This document shows, piece by piece, positions 40,717 to 51,466 of a stretch of DNA of 64,000 nt. The number at the start of each line of letters is the position of its first letter. Position 1 is the stretch's first letter. The DNA comes from Amphirosellinia nigrospora (Eukaryota > Ascomycota > Sordariomycetes > Xylariales > Xylariaceae): positions 7,599,569 through 7,663,568 of the forward strand of contig SCHM01000002.1 of NCBI GenBank assembly GCA_004123355.1, read 5' to 3'. Below the pieces are notes generated by a model. The model had not been told where the DNA came from. It was given only the letters and a program-made list of their open reading frames with translations, and did no database searches. Position numbers and translations under genes: made by a program.

Positions 40717-43639
40717 ATGCTTAGGTTTTAAGTTTACGTTTAAAAAATAAATATATGTTTAAATAATAAATAAATATATTTTTAAATAGTTTTAAATTAT
40801 TATAAGATTTTATATCTATTATTTAGTTAAAGATAAAAAATAATAATACCTAAAAAATTTAATTAGCTAGGTATAAAACTAAGGTTAATAAAATTAAATA
40901 TAATAAATTAATTGTCCGGTTATTTAACGTATAAAATAATATTTAAAATATTTTATAAAAATTTTAGAATATAAAATTATAATATATTAAATAAGCTTTT
41001 TTATACATAATATTATAATAATATTATAAAAATAAACTATATAAATAAAGTATTATTATAAGTTTAATAGTTTATATTTTTTTACGGTTTTAATTAAAAT
41101 ATAAATAAAATATATTAAAATTTAAGGTTAATATTATGTTTTTTAAAAATAAGTTGTTTTATTTAAACGTTAAATAAATAATTAATAAAAAATAAAATAT
41201 TAAATAATATATTATATTAAAATTATTAAATATAAATATTTTTATAGTTATATTTTTAGCTATGCGTAAAACTTTTAATAGTATTTATAAAATAGTATTA
41301 AAAATAAGATTAATAAATTAAATTTATTTTTATATACTAAGAGCTACTAGTATTTAATATTTATTAGATTTTACGGTTATATAATATTTCTAAATATATT
41401 TTAAATAAAATATAATAAACTTTTAATCTGTTATTAAAACTTTAAGTATTTAAGCTGCTTATAATAATAAATAGCTACTTAAGCAGTTTTAGTTTTTTTG
41501 CTAGCTAGTATTTTTAGCTTGTTTATATTATTATTTAATTTTAAGATTATGCTAGTTTTAAATAATATTTAGAAAATTACTAGCTTAAATATTATTAATT
41601 TATAAAGATTATATTAATATATAATACGCTTTTATTAAAAAAGTATTTAAGCTAGTAGAAAATATTATATAGTTTTTATATAGCGGAAAAAAAAGTTTCG
41701 AAAAATATATCGTTAAATTAATAGCGTTTTAAAAAATAAAAAAATATATTTTAATATATATATTATTTAGCTTAAAAATTAATAAGCGCTAAAGCTAAAA
41801 ATAATTATATTATTAAATTTTAAATTTTATCTGCTAATAAATTCGGATCGTTTAATAAATAAATTATATTTTATATTATATAAAATAAAATTTTTTTTAA
41901 TTATATAATAATAAATATATTTTTTTAATAATTATATTATTATAATAGTTTAAATAATAATATAGTTTAATAAATAATTATAAACAAGTATAAAGTTTAA
42001 TAATTTTATTAAAATTAAACTTTATTAATATTATAATAGTTTTTATTAATATTATAACTTTTTATATATAAATTTTAATTATATTGTTTTTAAGCCGATT
42101 TTATATAATTATAATTATTAAAACTATTAAAAAAAACATATTTTTTATATAGCTAAAAATAAATAGTTCTATTAAAATATAGCTTTTATAGCTTTTTTTG
42201 TTTAATATAAATAAATAAATATTATAATAGTAGCTTTTTAATAAGCTAGCATATTTAACCTAATATAATATATTTTTTTATTATATTTAAAAATATTTAA
42301 TTTAAATATTTATATTATAATAGTTTTATAAGTTTTAAATATTATCTAGCTAATTAATATATTAATATTTTATATTTAAAAATAAACTTTTTATAGATTT
42401 TATTTTTTTAATTTTATTATTTAGCTAAAGTTTTATAACTAAAAAATATTACTAGCTTTAATAAATATTATTTATTATTTAGCTATTATTTATTAGCTAT
42501 ATATTATATTAAAAGTTTTAATAATTTTATAAATATATAAGCTTATATTTAAAAAAAGTATTTAAATTATAACGATAAAAAAAAAATAAAAATATAATAT
42601 ATTATTAAATTATAAAAGTTATATTTAAAAACTATATAATAATTTAATAAACTTAATTTAAATAAAACTAGTTAATATTTTAAAAAAGGACTTTTCGTAA
42701 AAAAATATTAAAAAATAATATATATAATATTTATAAAATATTAATAAAAGCTATAAAATTTAAAAATAATATTATAAACTAATAAAAAAAAAATATATAT
42801 AAATTAAAGCTATTTATTAAATAACGTTATTAATAAAGCTTTAAAATATAAAGCTTAAATAAATCTTATATTTTTTATAATAATTAAAATAAAATAATAA
42901 TAAAAATTTTTAATAATATTAAATAAAAATATAAAATAAACTAATTATTATTTAAAATTCTATTTATTATTATTATTTTTAAATAATAAGTTTTTTATTA
43001 ATAATAATATATTAATATAGTATAATAAAAACTTTATTTTATAGTTTACAAAAATTAAATTATTATTTTATTATAAAACGGTTTATTAACTATTATTTAT
43101 ATTTATAGTTATATTTAACTTAATATTTTTACGTTTATAGTTATATTTAACCTAGCTATTTTCTACGTTTATAGTTATATTTTGCCAAACAATTCTTATT
43201 ATTATTATATTACTTAATACTATAAAATATATTAAAAAAGCTTTTTAATTTTTGCCCGGACTATTAGCTAAAATAATTATTTTTCTTTTTAAAACTAAAA
43301 GTTTTATAAAATATATAAACTAAATAAACTTTTATTTTTTTTATACTAGTTTAAATATAATTATTTTATAATATTTATTATTTTTAAATAATACCCCGAT
43401 ATTTAGCTAAAAATTAAAATAAAATTAATTAACATTTTTAGCAGCTATAATTAAAATCTAAATAAAAAAATTTAAAATTATATTATATAGTTTAATATAT
43501 TAAATAAATTAAAATAGCTATAAATTTTATATAATAGTATTTTAAAGTAAATTATATACTAATTATTTTTTAGTTCCGATTAATAAAATAAAAACGTTTT
43601 TTTAAATAAAGCTATATATATATTTTTAGGCTAAAATAA

Positions 43640-43745
43640 TAATAATAACAAAGCTAACAATAACAATAATTATAATAACGATAACAATAATAATAACAAT
43701 AATAATAACAATAATAATAACAATAATATTAATTATAACGATAAT
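43640..43745. repeat. AAC/AAT trinucleotide tract (copy B)
   Basis: Counterpart of 17608-17690, longer, again rich in CA dinucleotides within an otherwise CA-poor region. Confidence 0.75.
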
Positions 43746-44991
43746 AAAAATAAAGATATTAAAACTAATAATATTAATATTACTAATAAAAAAAATAATA
43801 TTTAATTTTATTTATTTAAACGAAACGTAACGTTTAAACGTTTAATATAAAATTTAATACTATTAAAAAATATAGAACTTATAAGCCCGATAAAAATATA
43901 TATTATTAATTTTTTATATTATTATAATTATTATTATATTATTTACGTAAAAAGCGTATAGTTATATTAATTATTATAACTATAATATTTTATATATAGT
44001 TTTAACCAGTTTTTAATAATAAATTAATAGTTTTTTTTTTATATATTAAAGGGCATTTATTTTAGCTACTTTTTATATTTAAAGTAAAATTTAGCTTTTT
44101 TAGCGCGTTTATATAAGCTTTATAAAGATTTTATTTTTAAAATAAATATAGCAAAATCTTTAAAATAGTATTATTTTTTAATTTTTAATATGCTTTATTA
44201 TATATTGCTAAAAACGGACAAAAATAAGAAATAAACTTTTAAGTAAGCAATAAAATAGCTATTATAATATTTATATATAAAACTAAAATCCCGGTAGTTA
44301 TTATAGCTTTTTTTTTTTTGTTTTTTTTATATTTTATAATTTTACGGAAAATATTTATAAAAAGCTAATAAAACTTTTATAAATATATTATTATTATCGA
44401 TTATTTAGTATATTTATTTATTTAGTATTTTTTTTATTGCTACGCTTTTTTAGCTCCGATATATTAAATAATTATTTAGTTATTTTTATTATTATATAAT
44501 TACGGTTTATTTTTTTCGATAAAATATATTTAATATAGTTTTATTAATAATATGCTATTTATAAAGTTTAGCTAGTTAGCTAATAAAAATATTTTAGCTT
44601 TTTATTTATATTTACTTTTAAGCGTAAAAAAATTTATATACATAAAAAAATATTAACCTTTAATAATATATTTACTAGTAATAAAGCTATTATTTTAATA
44701 TTATTATTTTTAATATTATTGTTATAAATATTATTATTTTTGCTAAAATTATTAATATATTAAAAACAATAAAATATATTTTTATTTATTAAAAAAGTTA
44801 TTAATATATTTAATAAAATAAATAATTTAATTAAAACTATTATAAATATTTTTAAAAAATAATACGTTATTAAAATAATATCGAGGATTTTTAAGTATAA
44901 ATATTATATTTATAGGACTTAGTACTAAATAAAGAGCTTTAAAAAAAAAACATACTATTTTAAATAATAATGCTACGCGTAGGTAAGGGGA

Positions 44992-45012
44992 CCAGTGCCC
45001 CTAGGGCACTGG
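44992..45012. other. Inverted repeat (hairpin) in X LTR
   Basis: CCAGTGCCC, loop CTA, GGGCACTGG: a perfect 9-bp stem near the start of the LTR. In the 3' LTR the same place reads CCTAGTGCCCCTAAGGCACTAAGG, with RIP-type changes. Confidence 0.7.
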
Positions 45013-45132
45013 GGTCACCCTGTGGCTGTACGTGGCTGTGACCAGTGGCTGTGGCACACCCCACCCAGGGGTGGGTCACGTGGCCACCCCACCTACGTGG
45101 GGTAGGTCACCTGACCCCTGGTTGCAGCCCAC

Positions 45133-45140
45133 TATATAAG
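45133..45140 (+). promoter_or_regulatory. TATA box in X 5' LTR
   Basis: TATATAAG in a GC-rich context, well placed to drive transcription from the LTR. The 3' LTR keeps TATATAAAG at about 63573. Confidence 0.5.
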
Positions 45141-45217
45141 GTAGGTGTGGCCACGGTACACCACTACCTTTACAACACCTACCAGACTTACAGATACCAT
45201 AATATACACTCCTACCC

Positions 45218-45428
45218 TGTGGCTCCAGGGTGGCGACTGGCAGAGCCCTGGCGGGCACTGCAAGCCAGCCCCACCCCACAGCTATAAGTATTTAGCCCAC
45301 CACAGAAACCTAGACTTAGCCCTTTACTTAATCAACCAACCTAGTATATTGAGACTTGATCTACACAGCCCAAACCGCAATAGTGAAGGCCCCGTAGGTT
45401 ACTCAATATAGGTTGACAAGCACGCACA
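45218..45428 (+). repeat. 5' LTR of Y1
   Basis: Begins TGTGGCTCCAGG, ends AAGCACGCACA. Identical to the 3' LTR by eye. TATAAGTA at 45283-45290 is the likely TATA box. No TGG (complement of a tRNA CCA end) follows in the leader 45429-45597, so no standard primer-binding site is visible. Confidence 0.92.
45283..45290 (+). promoter_or_regulatory. TATA box in Y LTR
   Basis: TATAAGTA in the LTR, about 145 nt before the LTR end; also kept in all other Y LTRs, including the RIP-mutated ones. Confidence 0.5.
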
Positions 45429-45597
45429 AATAGCTATTTGCGCAGCTTCACAGCTTTCATTTAAGACTAGTTGCGCGATCATAGACAACCCTGCAGCCGA
45501 CCAACCTGCAGAGATCTAACCCTGCGATTACGCCAATCAGACACCTTGTCGAGACCCATCCTGAGAAGTATACCCTGCAATATCTATCCTGTACGCA

Positions 45598-47289
45598 ATG
45601 GCGGACTTCACGGGAGCCCATTTCGAGGCAGAAAGTGGCGGCTCTACAACGGATACAGGCAGCCCAGCGTCAGATGACCTGATAGGCGTCCCACCAGCTA
45701 CGAATATAGCAAGCTGTAATACCCGTATTAACGCGTTAGCAACTAACGTAGCCAAGCGAATCGACCAACTGGAGACGAAAATAGACCTACGATTCGAAGC
45801 TATGCTGACGGAAATGAGAAAAGGTTTCCGAGAACTAGGTCTACAAAACCAAGGTGGCGGCACTACAAACTACACCAACAGGTGCAACAACAAGACCAGC
45901 AACAACCCCAGCGCCACCAGCTCCAGCGGGTACACCAGCAGGTATAACAGCAGACCCCTTACACGCACTCGCAGGTGCTGAAGGAACGGATGAGGCATAC
46001 ATGCGACAACCAACTGGCGTAACTAATCAGAAACGATTGGAGGACCTTTCGTTGAACCTACAGAAATATAGAGGCCCAAATTTTACCCAGACCCGACAAG
46101 AACAGCGAGTTCAGGCCATTTTTCCTGACGCATTCTTGGCGAGCGACGCTATTGAGCTAGGCAAGTGCGAGGACAAGAATAAGGTAATCATACCACCTAA
46201 TCTACGTCTAATTCGAGCCGATCATACCACACTGGATAAGGTACGCCAAATCCAGGTACGACTAGCACAGGCCCTGGTGCCCTACGAATTATGGACCAAG
46301 AGAGTCATGCTCGAATTAGCGGGTGATTTCCAGCAAGTGGCGCTATTCATCAGAAACAGCAATACAGCGGCCACCTGGATCGACTTTCTGGAAGCAGTGA
46401 TCCAAGTACTAGGTACCTACAACGCACTGCACAGCCCCTTAACGGTATTTGTAGGACTGTTGCCAGCCCAAAACGAAGCATATATGAGCTATCTTTGGAG
46501 ACTACGGGAGGCTTTCTATCGACTGCCGGGAGGTACTCGAAACACCCAGCAAACACGTGACGTAATAGTTGATAAGCTTACTACGTATGCCCCAAGCATT
46601 TGGCTCAATATAGAGCGTTTCAGCAGAGAATGGAACACAGGCCAAATCATGGAGGAGGCAGTACGAGTATCGGGAATGATCACTGACCTCCGTGAACCGA
46701 AAATCTACAGTACCCCGAGATCACCGTACAACTCCAAGGTACAACAGCACCCTACTACAATTACAACATTACCGGAGGTACGGCAGGCAAACCTGCCGTA
46801 GGCCAGATCCAGCCAGTCGACAATACGGAAATGACCCCGAAGGCACTAATGCCTACCATTTCAGACCCCCGTACCGACAGCCGGGAGGTTAGCCGTGTCA
46901 CCGAAGTTAACGGTGACGATGCGGAACAGCAAACCCGCGACGACGGGTACGCAGCGAAAGTAGCGGATAACGTGTGTTTCAACTGTGGCAAGCCTGGCCA
47001 CTGGGCCAAGGACTGCCGCGAGAAAGTGCAATGGCCTAAGACAACGAAACCACAAGGCCAGTCCGGCCAATCCGTTACGATCAAAGGCACGCTATACCGC
47101 AACGACCTAGCCAATAAGTTCGAGAAATTCAGAACTAAATACAAGTCTTTCAGAGGCAAGCCGCAGAAGCGAGTACACTTTACGGAGGATAACGACGAAG
47201 ACCCCGAGGAACTCGAACGAAGTGCTGCGGAGCGCCTGGAAGACGACCGGATCGACCAGGAACTGGAAGATCTGTTCAGTGAGGCCTAG
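45598..47289 (+). pseudogene. gag: gag of Y1 (capsid/nucleocapsid), several small indels
   Basis: Structural polyprotein that packages element RNA. ATG at 45598 (MADFTGAHFEAESGG) and stop TAG at 47287-47289; about 564 codons if intact. The capsid part includes NEAYMSYLWRLREAFYRLPG. The nucleocapsid has a CCHC zinc knuckle CFNCGKPGHWAKDC at about 46977-47018, followed by a basic segment and an acidic tail (EDNDEDPEELERS). Compared with Y3 and Y2, Y1 has an extra A near 45868, lacks two bases near 46683, and lacks one near 46694 and one near 46715. These split the frame, although the net frame is restored. Y3 has a different set of indels, so the family frame is continuous; some indels may be sequence errors. 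Confidence 0.8.
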
Positions 47290-47324
47290 GACAGCCCCGT
47301 CCACGTGGTCAGATTGGACGAGGG
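47287..47324 (+). promoter_or_regulatory. Candidate UAG readthrough signal between gag and pol
   Basis: The gag stop UAG (47287-47289) lies in the same frame as pol, with no other stop between them. Five nt later, 47295-47303 (CCCCGUCCA) can pair with 47315-47324 (UGGACGAGGG), leaving one bulged A and an 11-nt loop. A structure just 3' of an in-frame UAG is typical of readthrough sites such as gammaretroviral gag-pol. The UAG is kept in Y2 and Y3. Readthrough itself is inferred. Confidence 0.5.
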
Positions 47325-50300
47325 CAGTAAAATGACCCCAGAAAGAGATAAGTTGAGGCATGGTTACAACGACCGCCATAACCTGTTCCAGGCCCGACTG
47401 AACAACGGCAACACATTTACAGTGTTCTGGGACTACGGTTGCACAAGCTGCTATATCTCGCAATCATTGGCTTCAAAGCTCCAGCCCTACAAATCACAGA
47501 GACAAGGCACTATGCATGGCATCGGAGGAGTTGGACCAATGGTTACAGAAGACTGCGAAATTACGGCACAATTTGTGACGACAGAAGGCACTACAGAACC
47601 CTGGACCGTGATTGGAGGCGTTGTGCCAGACCGTACGTTCCCTGGTGACGTAACCTTAGGGAAGCGTATTTTCCATGAATGGGGCAGCGTTTTCGGCTAT
47701 GTGAAGGATACCGAAACAATTAAGCTGACGAAATTCAACGGAGCACCCCTACTCGAACCCCTGAAACGGTCATTGGCTAGTACAGCTACGGAGATGACCT
47801 ATAACGCGAAAGAGACAGAAGAAACAAAGGTAACCTGGCACAAGGATACGCCAAAGGACCCCTGGATAGCAGACAAACAGGCAGAACTGGTGAAACGATT
47901 CCCCGGCCTATTCAATCTAGCTAAACGACGTACCGATGTCATAGCACGCACAAAGCACTACATCGATACTAGGGATAGCCCACCAATAAAGCTACCACCC
48001 CGTAGGTATAGCCCTGCACAAGAGAGAGCTATGAGGGAATTCGTCAAGGCACACTTAGGTATTCATATCAGAAAGGGTATGGGACCATGGGGCGCGCCGG
48101 CACTGTTGACCCCGAAGAAGCGACCTGGCGAAACCACCAAGCCTGACCTTAGTGACCAAGAAAATGTCATATGGCGATTCTGCTGCGATTACAGGGAATT
48201 GAATAAGGTCACGAAAAAGCGAGCCCACCCGTTACCGAACGCCGCGGACCAAATACAGAGGGCCGCAGGTCACAGGTGGTATATTTTCGTGGATCTCAAA
48301 GATGGATATTGGCATATAGGAGTATATGGCCCCCACCGCGAGAAAACAGCATTCGTAACACCTTTCGGCATATACGAATGGCTAGTTATGCCTTTCGGAC
48401 TCTGCAACGCACCAGCCACTTTTCAGGCCCTGATAGAGGAGATCGTGGAGCCCTTCAGGGAATGGCTGGCAGGCCTACTCGACGATATCTGTATTTGGGG
48501 AGAGACGAGGGAAGAACTATATCAACGGTGCTGTATGCTATTCGAACGACTAGCGCAGTACGGCATGATGATCAACCCCGCGAAGACCCTAATGTTCGTC
48601 AACCAAGGCATATTCCTAGGATTCCACATATCCCAGGAAGGAATCAAAGCAGACCCAGCGAAGGTAGCCGCAGTGAGGGACAGACCGATGCCGAGAACAA
48701 CTACCGAAGTACGCGGATTCGCGAATGCAGCAGGCTATTTCAGGCACCTGATTGACAAGTATTCGCTGATCGCGGCACCACTTACGGCACTGACAGGAGG
48801 ACCGAAAAACCAACCAGTCGTACTAAACGCAGAAGCCCAGAAAGCCTGGCAAACGATTAAAGATGCGATGACTACAATGCCAGTGATTAGAGCATTCGAC
48901 TGGAGGTTGCCCTCCGTAATGGATACGGATTCCAGCCAACTGCACGTCGGGGCATGTTTAATGCAGCCACATCTCCACGGAGAGAAAACAGCACTCTATC
49001 CAGTAGCATATTTTTCCAAGAAGCTAGGTGACCACCAAACGCGTTACTCGGCACAGGAACGAGAGCTTCTAGCTATCATGTTGGCATTACAGCACTGGAA
49101 GCACTGGGTAGAAGGAGGAGAAGTAACTGTACGTACCGACCATGAGTCATTACTTACGATAAAGAGCAAATCAGAACAACCAGCACGAATAGTTCGATTC
49201 TTGGATGCTATCGAGCACTATAGTGTACGAATTGTATATCGTACAGGCAAGTCAAACGTGCTAGCTGATTGGCTATCGAGACCTCCCGAAACGACTTTCC
49301 CAACAGCGGAACGCGACCCCGAAACGCAGATACTACCGAACATGGAAAGGCAGTTAGTTAAACTGCCGCAACAGCTAAACCGTATAGACCTGCAAGCTAT
49401 ATTTGAGTTCTTGAAGTTCGATGGCGAGTTGCCACTGAATCTGGAGGCCCAGTGGGTAACCAGGCACTTTATCACACACGAAGGAGAACTATACAAAATA
49501 GCCCAGTACCAACGGACCCCCGGAGACCCCCCACACCCTGCAGGAACGGCACATCAAGCGGTAGCGCTCCTGAAGATCCCCGAAATACCAGAATTACTGC
49601 AGAAGGTCAAGAATACACACGTTGACCTAGGGCACGCCACAGTTGGCACCCTAACACGCGAAATCAATAAGCAGTATTGGCACCCGGAGATCACGCTGAT
49701 GGCACAGCAGGCTGTGGCAGAATGCAGGCAGTGTCAGTTGATGAAGCCACCACTGACGATGCTGCCAGACCTACGACCCATAGTACCACCACCACCGCTG
49801 ACACGTTGGGCAATAGACCACACATCTATGGCACAACTGAAGATACTGGTATGCGTAGAATACGCTACAGCATGGGTGGAGGCAGCTATAGTACCCGATG
49901 TGTCATTTCTGAGCACGATACCGCTGATCACCAAGATCGGGGAGACTTTCGGGTACCCAAGGGAATGGATTAGCGATAACGGAGGCGCGTTCGTAGGTGA
50001 CGAAGCAACTCAGTGGCACCAAAGCAAGGGATCTGTGGTTAAGCCTATTACACCTGGGAGACCCAGAGGCAACGGCAAAGTGGAAAAGGCAAACGGAGAC
50101 CTCAAGCGGATTATGCTACGAGAAGGTCTGGCACACAGATACCCTGACGCAGCTACTCTGTTGCAGGCAGCTGTAAACATTCACAATCGGACACCGAAGC
50201 CAAGTGGCTACAGCAGCTATTTCCTTTTATTTGGCACCCAACCTCCTCAACAGCAGTCACCTGTTGAAGTCTCTGAATACGTAAGGGACCCAACCGAGGG

Positions 50301-50517
50301 GGAAGAGGTCGAATTCCAGCAGAGCCTAGTAAAGAACCACGAAGCACCTATGGCAAGGAACTACTTCAACAGTTTGAAGGCTTCTAGAGACCAGATCAGA
50401 GCTTACCTACAGGAGAAAAAGGGATTGATCCGAACCTACGCACCGGAGACTGGGTACTGCGAGTACGCCAGCGTAGCAATAAAACGGAACCCTTCTATGA
50501 CGGACCATGGGCTATAG
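47290..50517 (+). CDS. pol: pol of Y1: protease, reverse transcriptase, RNase H, integrase
   Basis: Polyprotein for cDNA synthesis and integration, open from just after the gag UAG; the first ATG is 47332. Numbering residues from codon 47305: protease active site D43-Y-G-C-T (usually DSG/DTG); RT motifs FVDLKDGY (D330), FGLCNAPATF and LLDD (D393/D394, usually YxDD or FxDD); RNase H D540, E587, D612; integrase HHCC zinc site H772, H777, C807, C810; catalytic D838, D891, E927, i.e. D-x52-D-x35-E. The frame stops at 50515-50517. An out-of-frame continuation to 50705 encodes the missing integrase C-terminal domain: a 1-nt deletion near 50442, also in Y3 but not in Y2, shifts the frame. Confidence 0.93.
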   Translation, partial: DSPVHVVRLDEGSKMTPERDKLRHGYNDRHNLFQARLNNGNTFTVFWDYGCTSCYISQSLASKLQPYKSQRQGTMHGIGGVGPMVTEDCEITAQFVTTEGTTEPWTVIGGVVPDRTFPGDVTLGKRIFHEWGSVFGYVKDTETIKLTKFNGAPLLEPLKRSLASTATEMTYNAKETEETKVTWHKDTPKDPWIADKQAELVKRFPGLFNLAKRRTDVIARTKHYIDTRDSPPIKLPPRRYSPAQERAMREFVKAHLGIHIRKGMGPWGAPALLTPKKRPGETTKPDLSDQENVIWRFCCDYRELNKVTKKRAHPLPNAADQIQRAAGHRWYIFVDLKDGYWHIGVYGPHREKTAFVTPFGIYEWLVMPFGLCNAPATFQALIEEIVEPFREWLAGLLDDICIWGETREELYQRCCMLFERLAQYGMMINPAKTLMFVNQGIFLGFHISQEGIKADPAKVAAVRDRPMPRTTTEVRGFANAAGYFRHLIDKYSLIAAPLTALTGGPKNQPVVLNAEAQKAWQTIKDAMTTMPVIRAFDWRLPSVMDTDSSQLHVGACLMQPHLHGEKTALYPVAYFSKKLGDHQTRYSAQERELLAIMLALQHWKHWVEGGEVTVRTDHESLLTIKSKSEQPARIVRFLDAIEHYSVRIVYRTGKSNVLADWLSRPPETTFPTAERDPETQILPNMERQLVKLPQQLNRIDLQAIFEFLKFDGELPLNLEAQWVTRHFITHEGELYKIAQYQRTPGDPPHPAGTAHQAVALLKIPEIPELLQKVKNTHVDLGHATVGTLTREINKQYWHPEITLMAQQAVAECRQCQLMKPPLTMLPDLRPIVPPPPLTRWAIDHTSMAQLKILVCVEYATAWVEAAIVPDVSFLSTIPLITKIGETFGYPREWISDNGGAFVGDEATQWHQSKGSVVKPITPGRPRGNGKVEKANGDLKRIMLREGLAHRYPDAATLLQAAVNIHNRTPKPSGYSSYFLLFGTQPPQQQSPVEVSEYVRDPTEGEEVEFQQSLVKNHEAPMARNYFNSLKASRDQIRAYLQEKKGLIRTYAPETGYCEYASVAIKRNPSMTDHGL

Positions 50518-50705
50518 CGAGTTGCCATCACGGCAATACTTACAGGTTACGGAGCCCTGGCGGAATTCAACTGCCAAGCAAATACAACGGAACTAACCTG
50601 TTTCCCGCGTATAGCGATGATGGCCACCCTGTACGGAGCTTATGGTACGCTAGCCAGACGATGCTGGAGAACGATCGGAGGCGCCTGAGGGCAATGATAG
50701 AGTAG
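50443..50705 (+). pseudogene. Out-of-frame integrase C-terminal domain of Y1
   Basis: Shifting frame near 50442 gives GDWVLRVRQRSNK, EPFYDGPWAI, then NTYRLRSPGGIQLP and a stop TAG at 50703-50705. This is the usual integrase tail (GD.V..., DGP..., then a small beta barrel). It is preserved in sequence but disconnected from the rest of pol by one missing base. Y2 carries the extra base at about 62061, supporting the joined frame as ancestral. Confidence 0.75.
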
Positions 50706-50770
50706 CTAGATTGTAAATAGTTTCATTACAGAGATACTGGTTGAGATAGATAACTGAGGGCAGTTATCTG

Positions 50771-50784
50771 AGGAAGGGAGTGGT
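50771..50784 (+). other. Polypurine tract of Y1
   Basis: AGGAAGGGAGTGGT directly before the 3' LTR; purine-rich, in the expected place for plus-strand priming. The same sequence precedes the Y3 3' LTR (59017-59030). Confidence 0.75.
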
Positions 50785-50995
50785 TGTGGCTCCAGGGTGG
50801 CGACTGGCAGAGCCCTGGCGGGCACTGCAAGCCAGCCCCACCCCACAGCTATAAGTATTTAGCCCACCACAGAAACCTAGACTTAGCCCTTTACTTAATC
50901 AACCAACCTAGTATATTGAGACTTGATCTACACAGCCCAAACCGCAATAGTGAAGGCCCCGTAGGTTACTCAATATAGGTTGACAAGCACGCACA
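50785..50995 (+). repeat. 3' LTR of Y1
   Basis: Same sequence and length as 45218-45428. Followed by the target duplication ACCC and then the displaced end of the X LTR. Confidence 0.92.
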
Positions 50996-50999
50996 ACCC

Positions 51000-51088
51000 C
51001 AGGCTTCTTGTATTAAATAGTACAGTAAACTAAGTCTATCGCACGGCGACGTAAAGCCCCTATCAAGTTTTTTTCGAAGCAGTAAATA
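51000..51088. other. X: end of 5' LTR and start of interior
   Basis: CAGGCTTCTTGTATTA (LTR end, also at 63671-63686) followed by 74 bp of X interior, unmutated (TCGCACGGCGACGTAAAGCCCC). It ends at the AATA target duplication of Y2. No coding content. Confidence 0.65.
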
Positions 51089-51298
51089 TGTGGCTCCAGG
51101 GTGGCGACTGGCAGAGCCCTGGCGGGCACTGCAAGCCAGCCCCACCCCACAGCTATAAGTATTTAGCCCACTACAGAAACTAGACTTAGCCCTTTACTTA
51201 ATCAACCAACCTAGTATATTAAGAACTAATCTATATAGCCTAAACCGTAATAGTAAAAGCCCTGTAGGTTATTTAATATAGGTTGTTAAGCACGTATA
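51089..51298 (+). repeat. 5' LTR of Y2
   Basis: Identical to the Y1 LTR for about its first 80 bp, then increasingly RIP-mutated; ends GCACGTATA in place of GCACGCACA. Confidence 0.88.
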
Positions 51299-51466
51299 AA
51301 TAGCTATTTGCGTAGCTTTATAGCTTTTATTTAAGACTAGTTGCGTAATTATAAATAACCTTGCAGCCGACTAACTTACAAAAATCTAACCTTGCGATTA
51401 TGCTAATTAAATATTTTATCGAAACCTATCCTAAAAATATACTTTGCAATATTTATCCTGTACGCA

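Larger units (their letters stand above)
44971..45217. repeat. 5' LTR of X, first part (split by Y1)
   Basis: Starts TGCTACGCGTAGG; its end, CAGGCTTCTTGTATTA, is displaced to 51000-51014 by the Y1 insertion. Related to 63449-63686, where the start has changed to TACTACGCG and about 55 bp in the middle are missing. Contains short direct repeats of GTGGCTGT and GTGGG motifs. Confidence 0.75.
45218..50995 (+). mobile_element. Ty3/gypsy retrotransposon Y1 (5,778 bp, unmutated by RIP)
   Basis: LTRs at 45218-45428 and 50785-50995 (211 bp each, apparently identical). Flanked by ACCC at 45214-45217 and 50996-50999; the empty site CCTACCCCAGGC survives in the X 3' LTR at 63666-63675. The order protease, RT, RNase H, integrase marks Ty3/gypsy. 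It shows no RIP, so it is recent. Confidence 0.92.

Noticed and set aside
4854-44970. Mitochondrial DNA or nuclear mitochondrial insert, because of the extreme AT content
   Set aside because: No mitochondrial genes, rRNA or tRNA; instead two mutated copies with CA/TG depletion and nuclear transposons inserted.
49677-49973. Overlapping + and - strand open frames across gag and pol of Y1 and Y3
   Set aside because: Shadow frames of the gag/pol reading frame; no independent motif.
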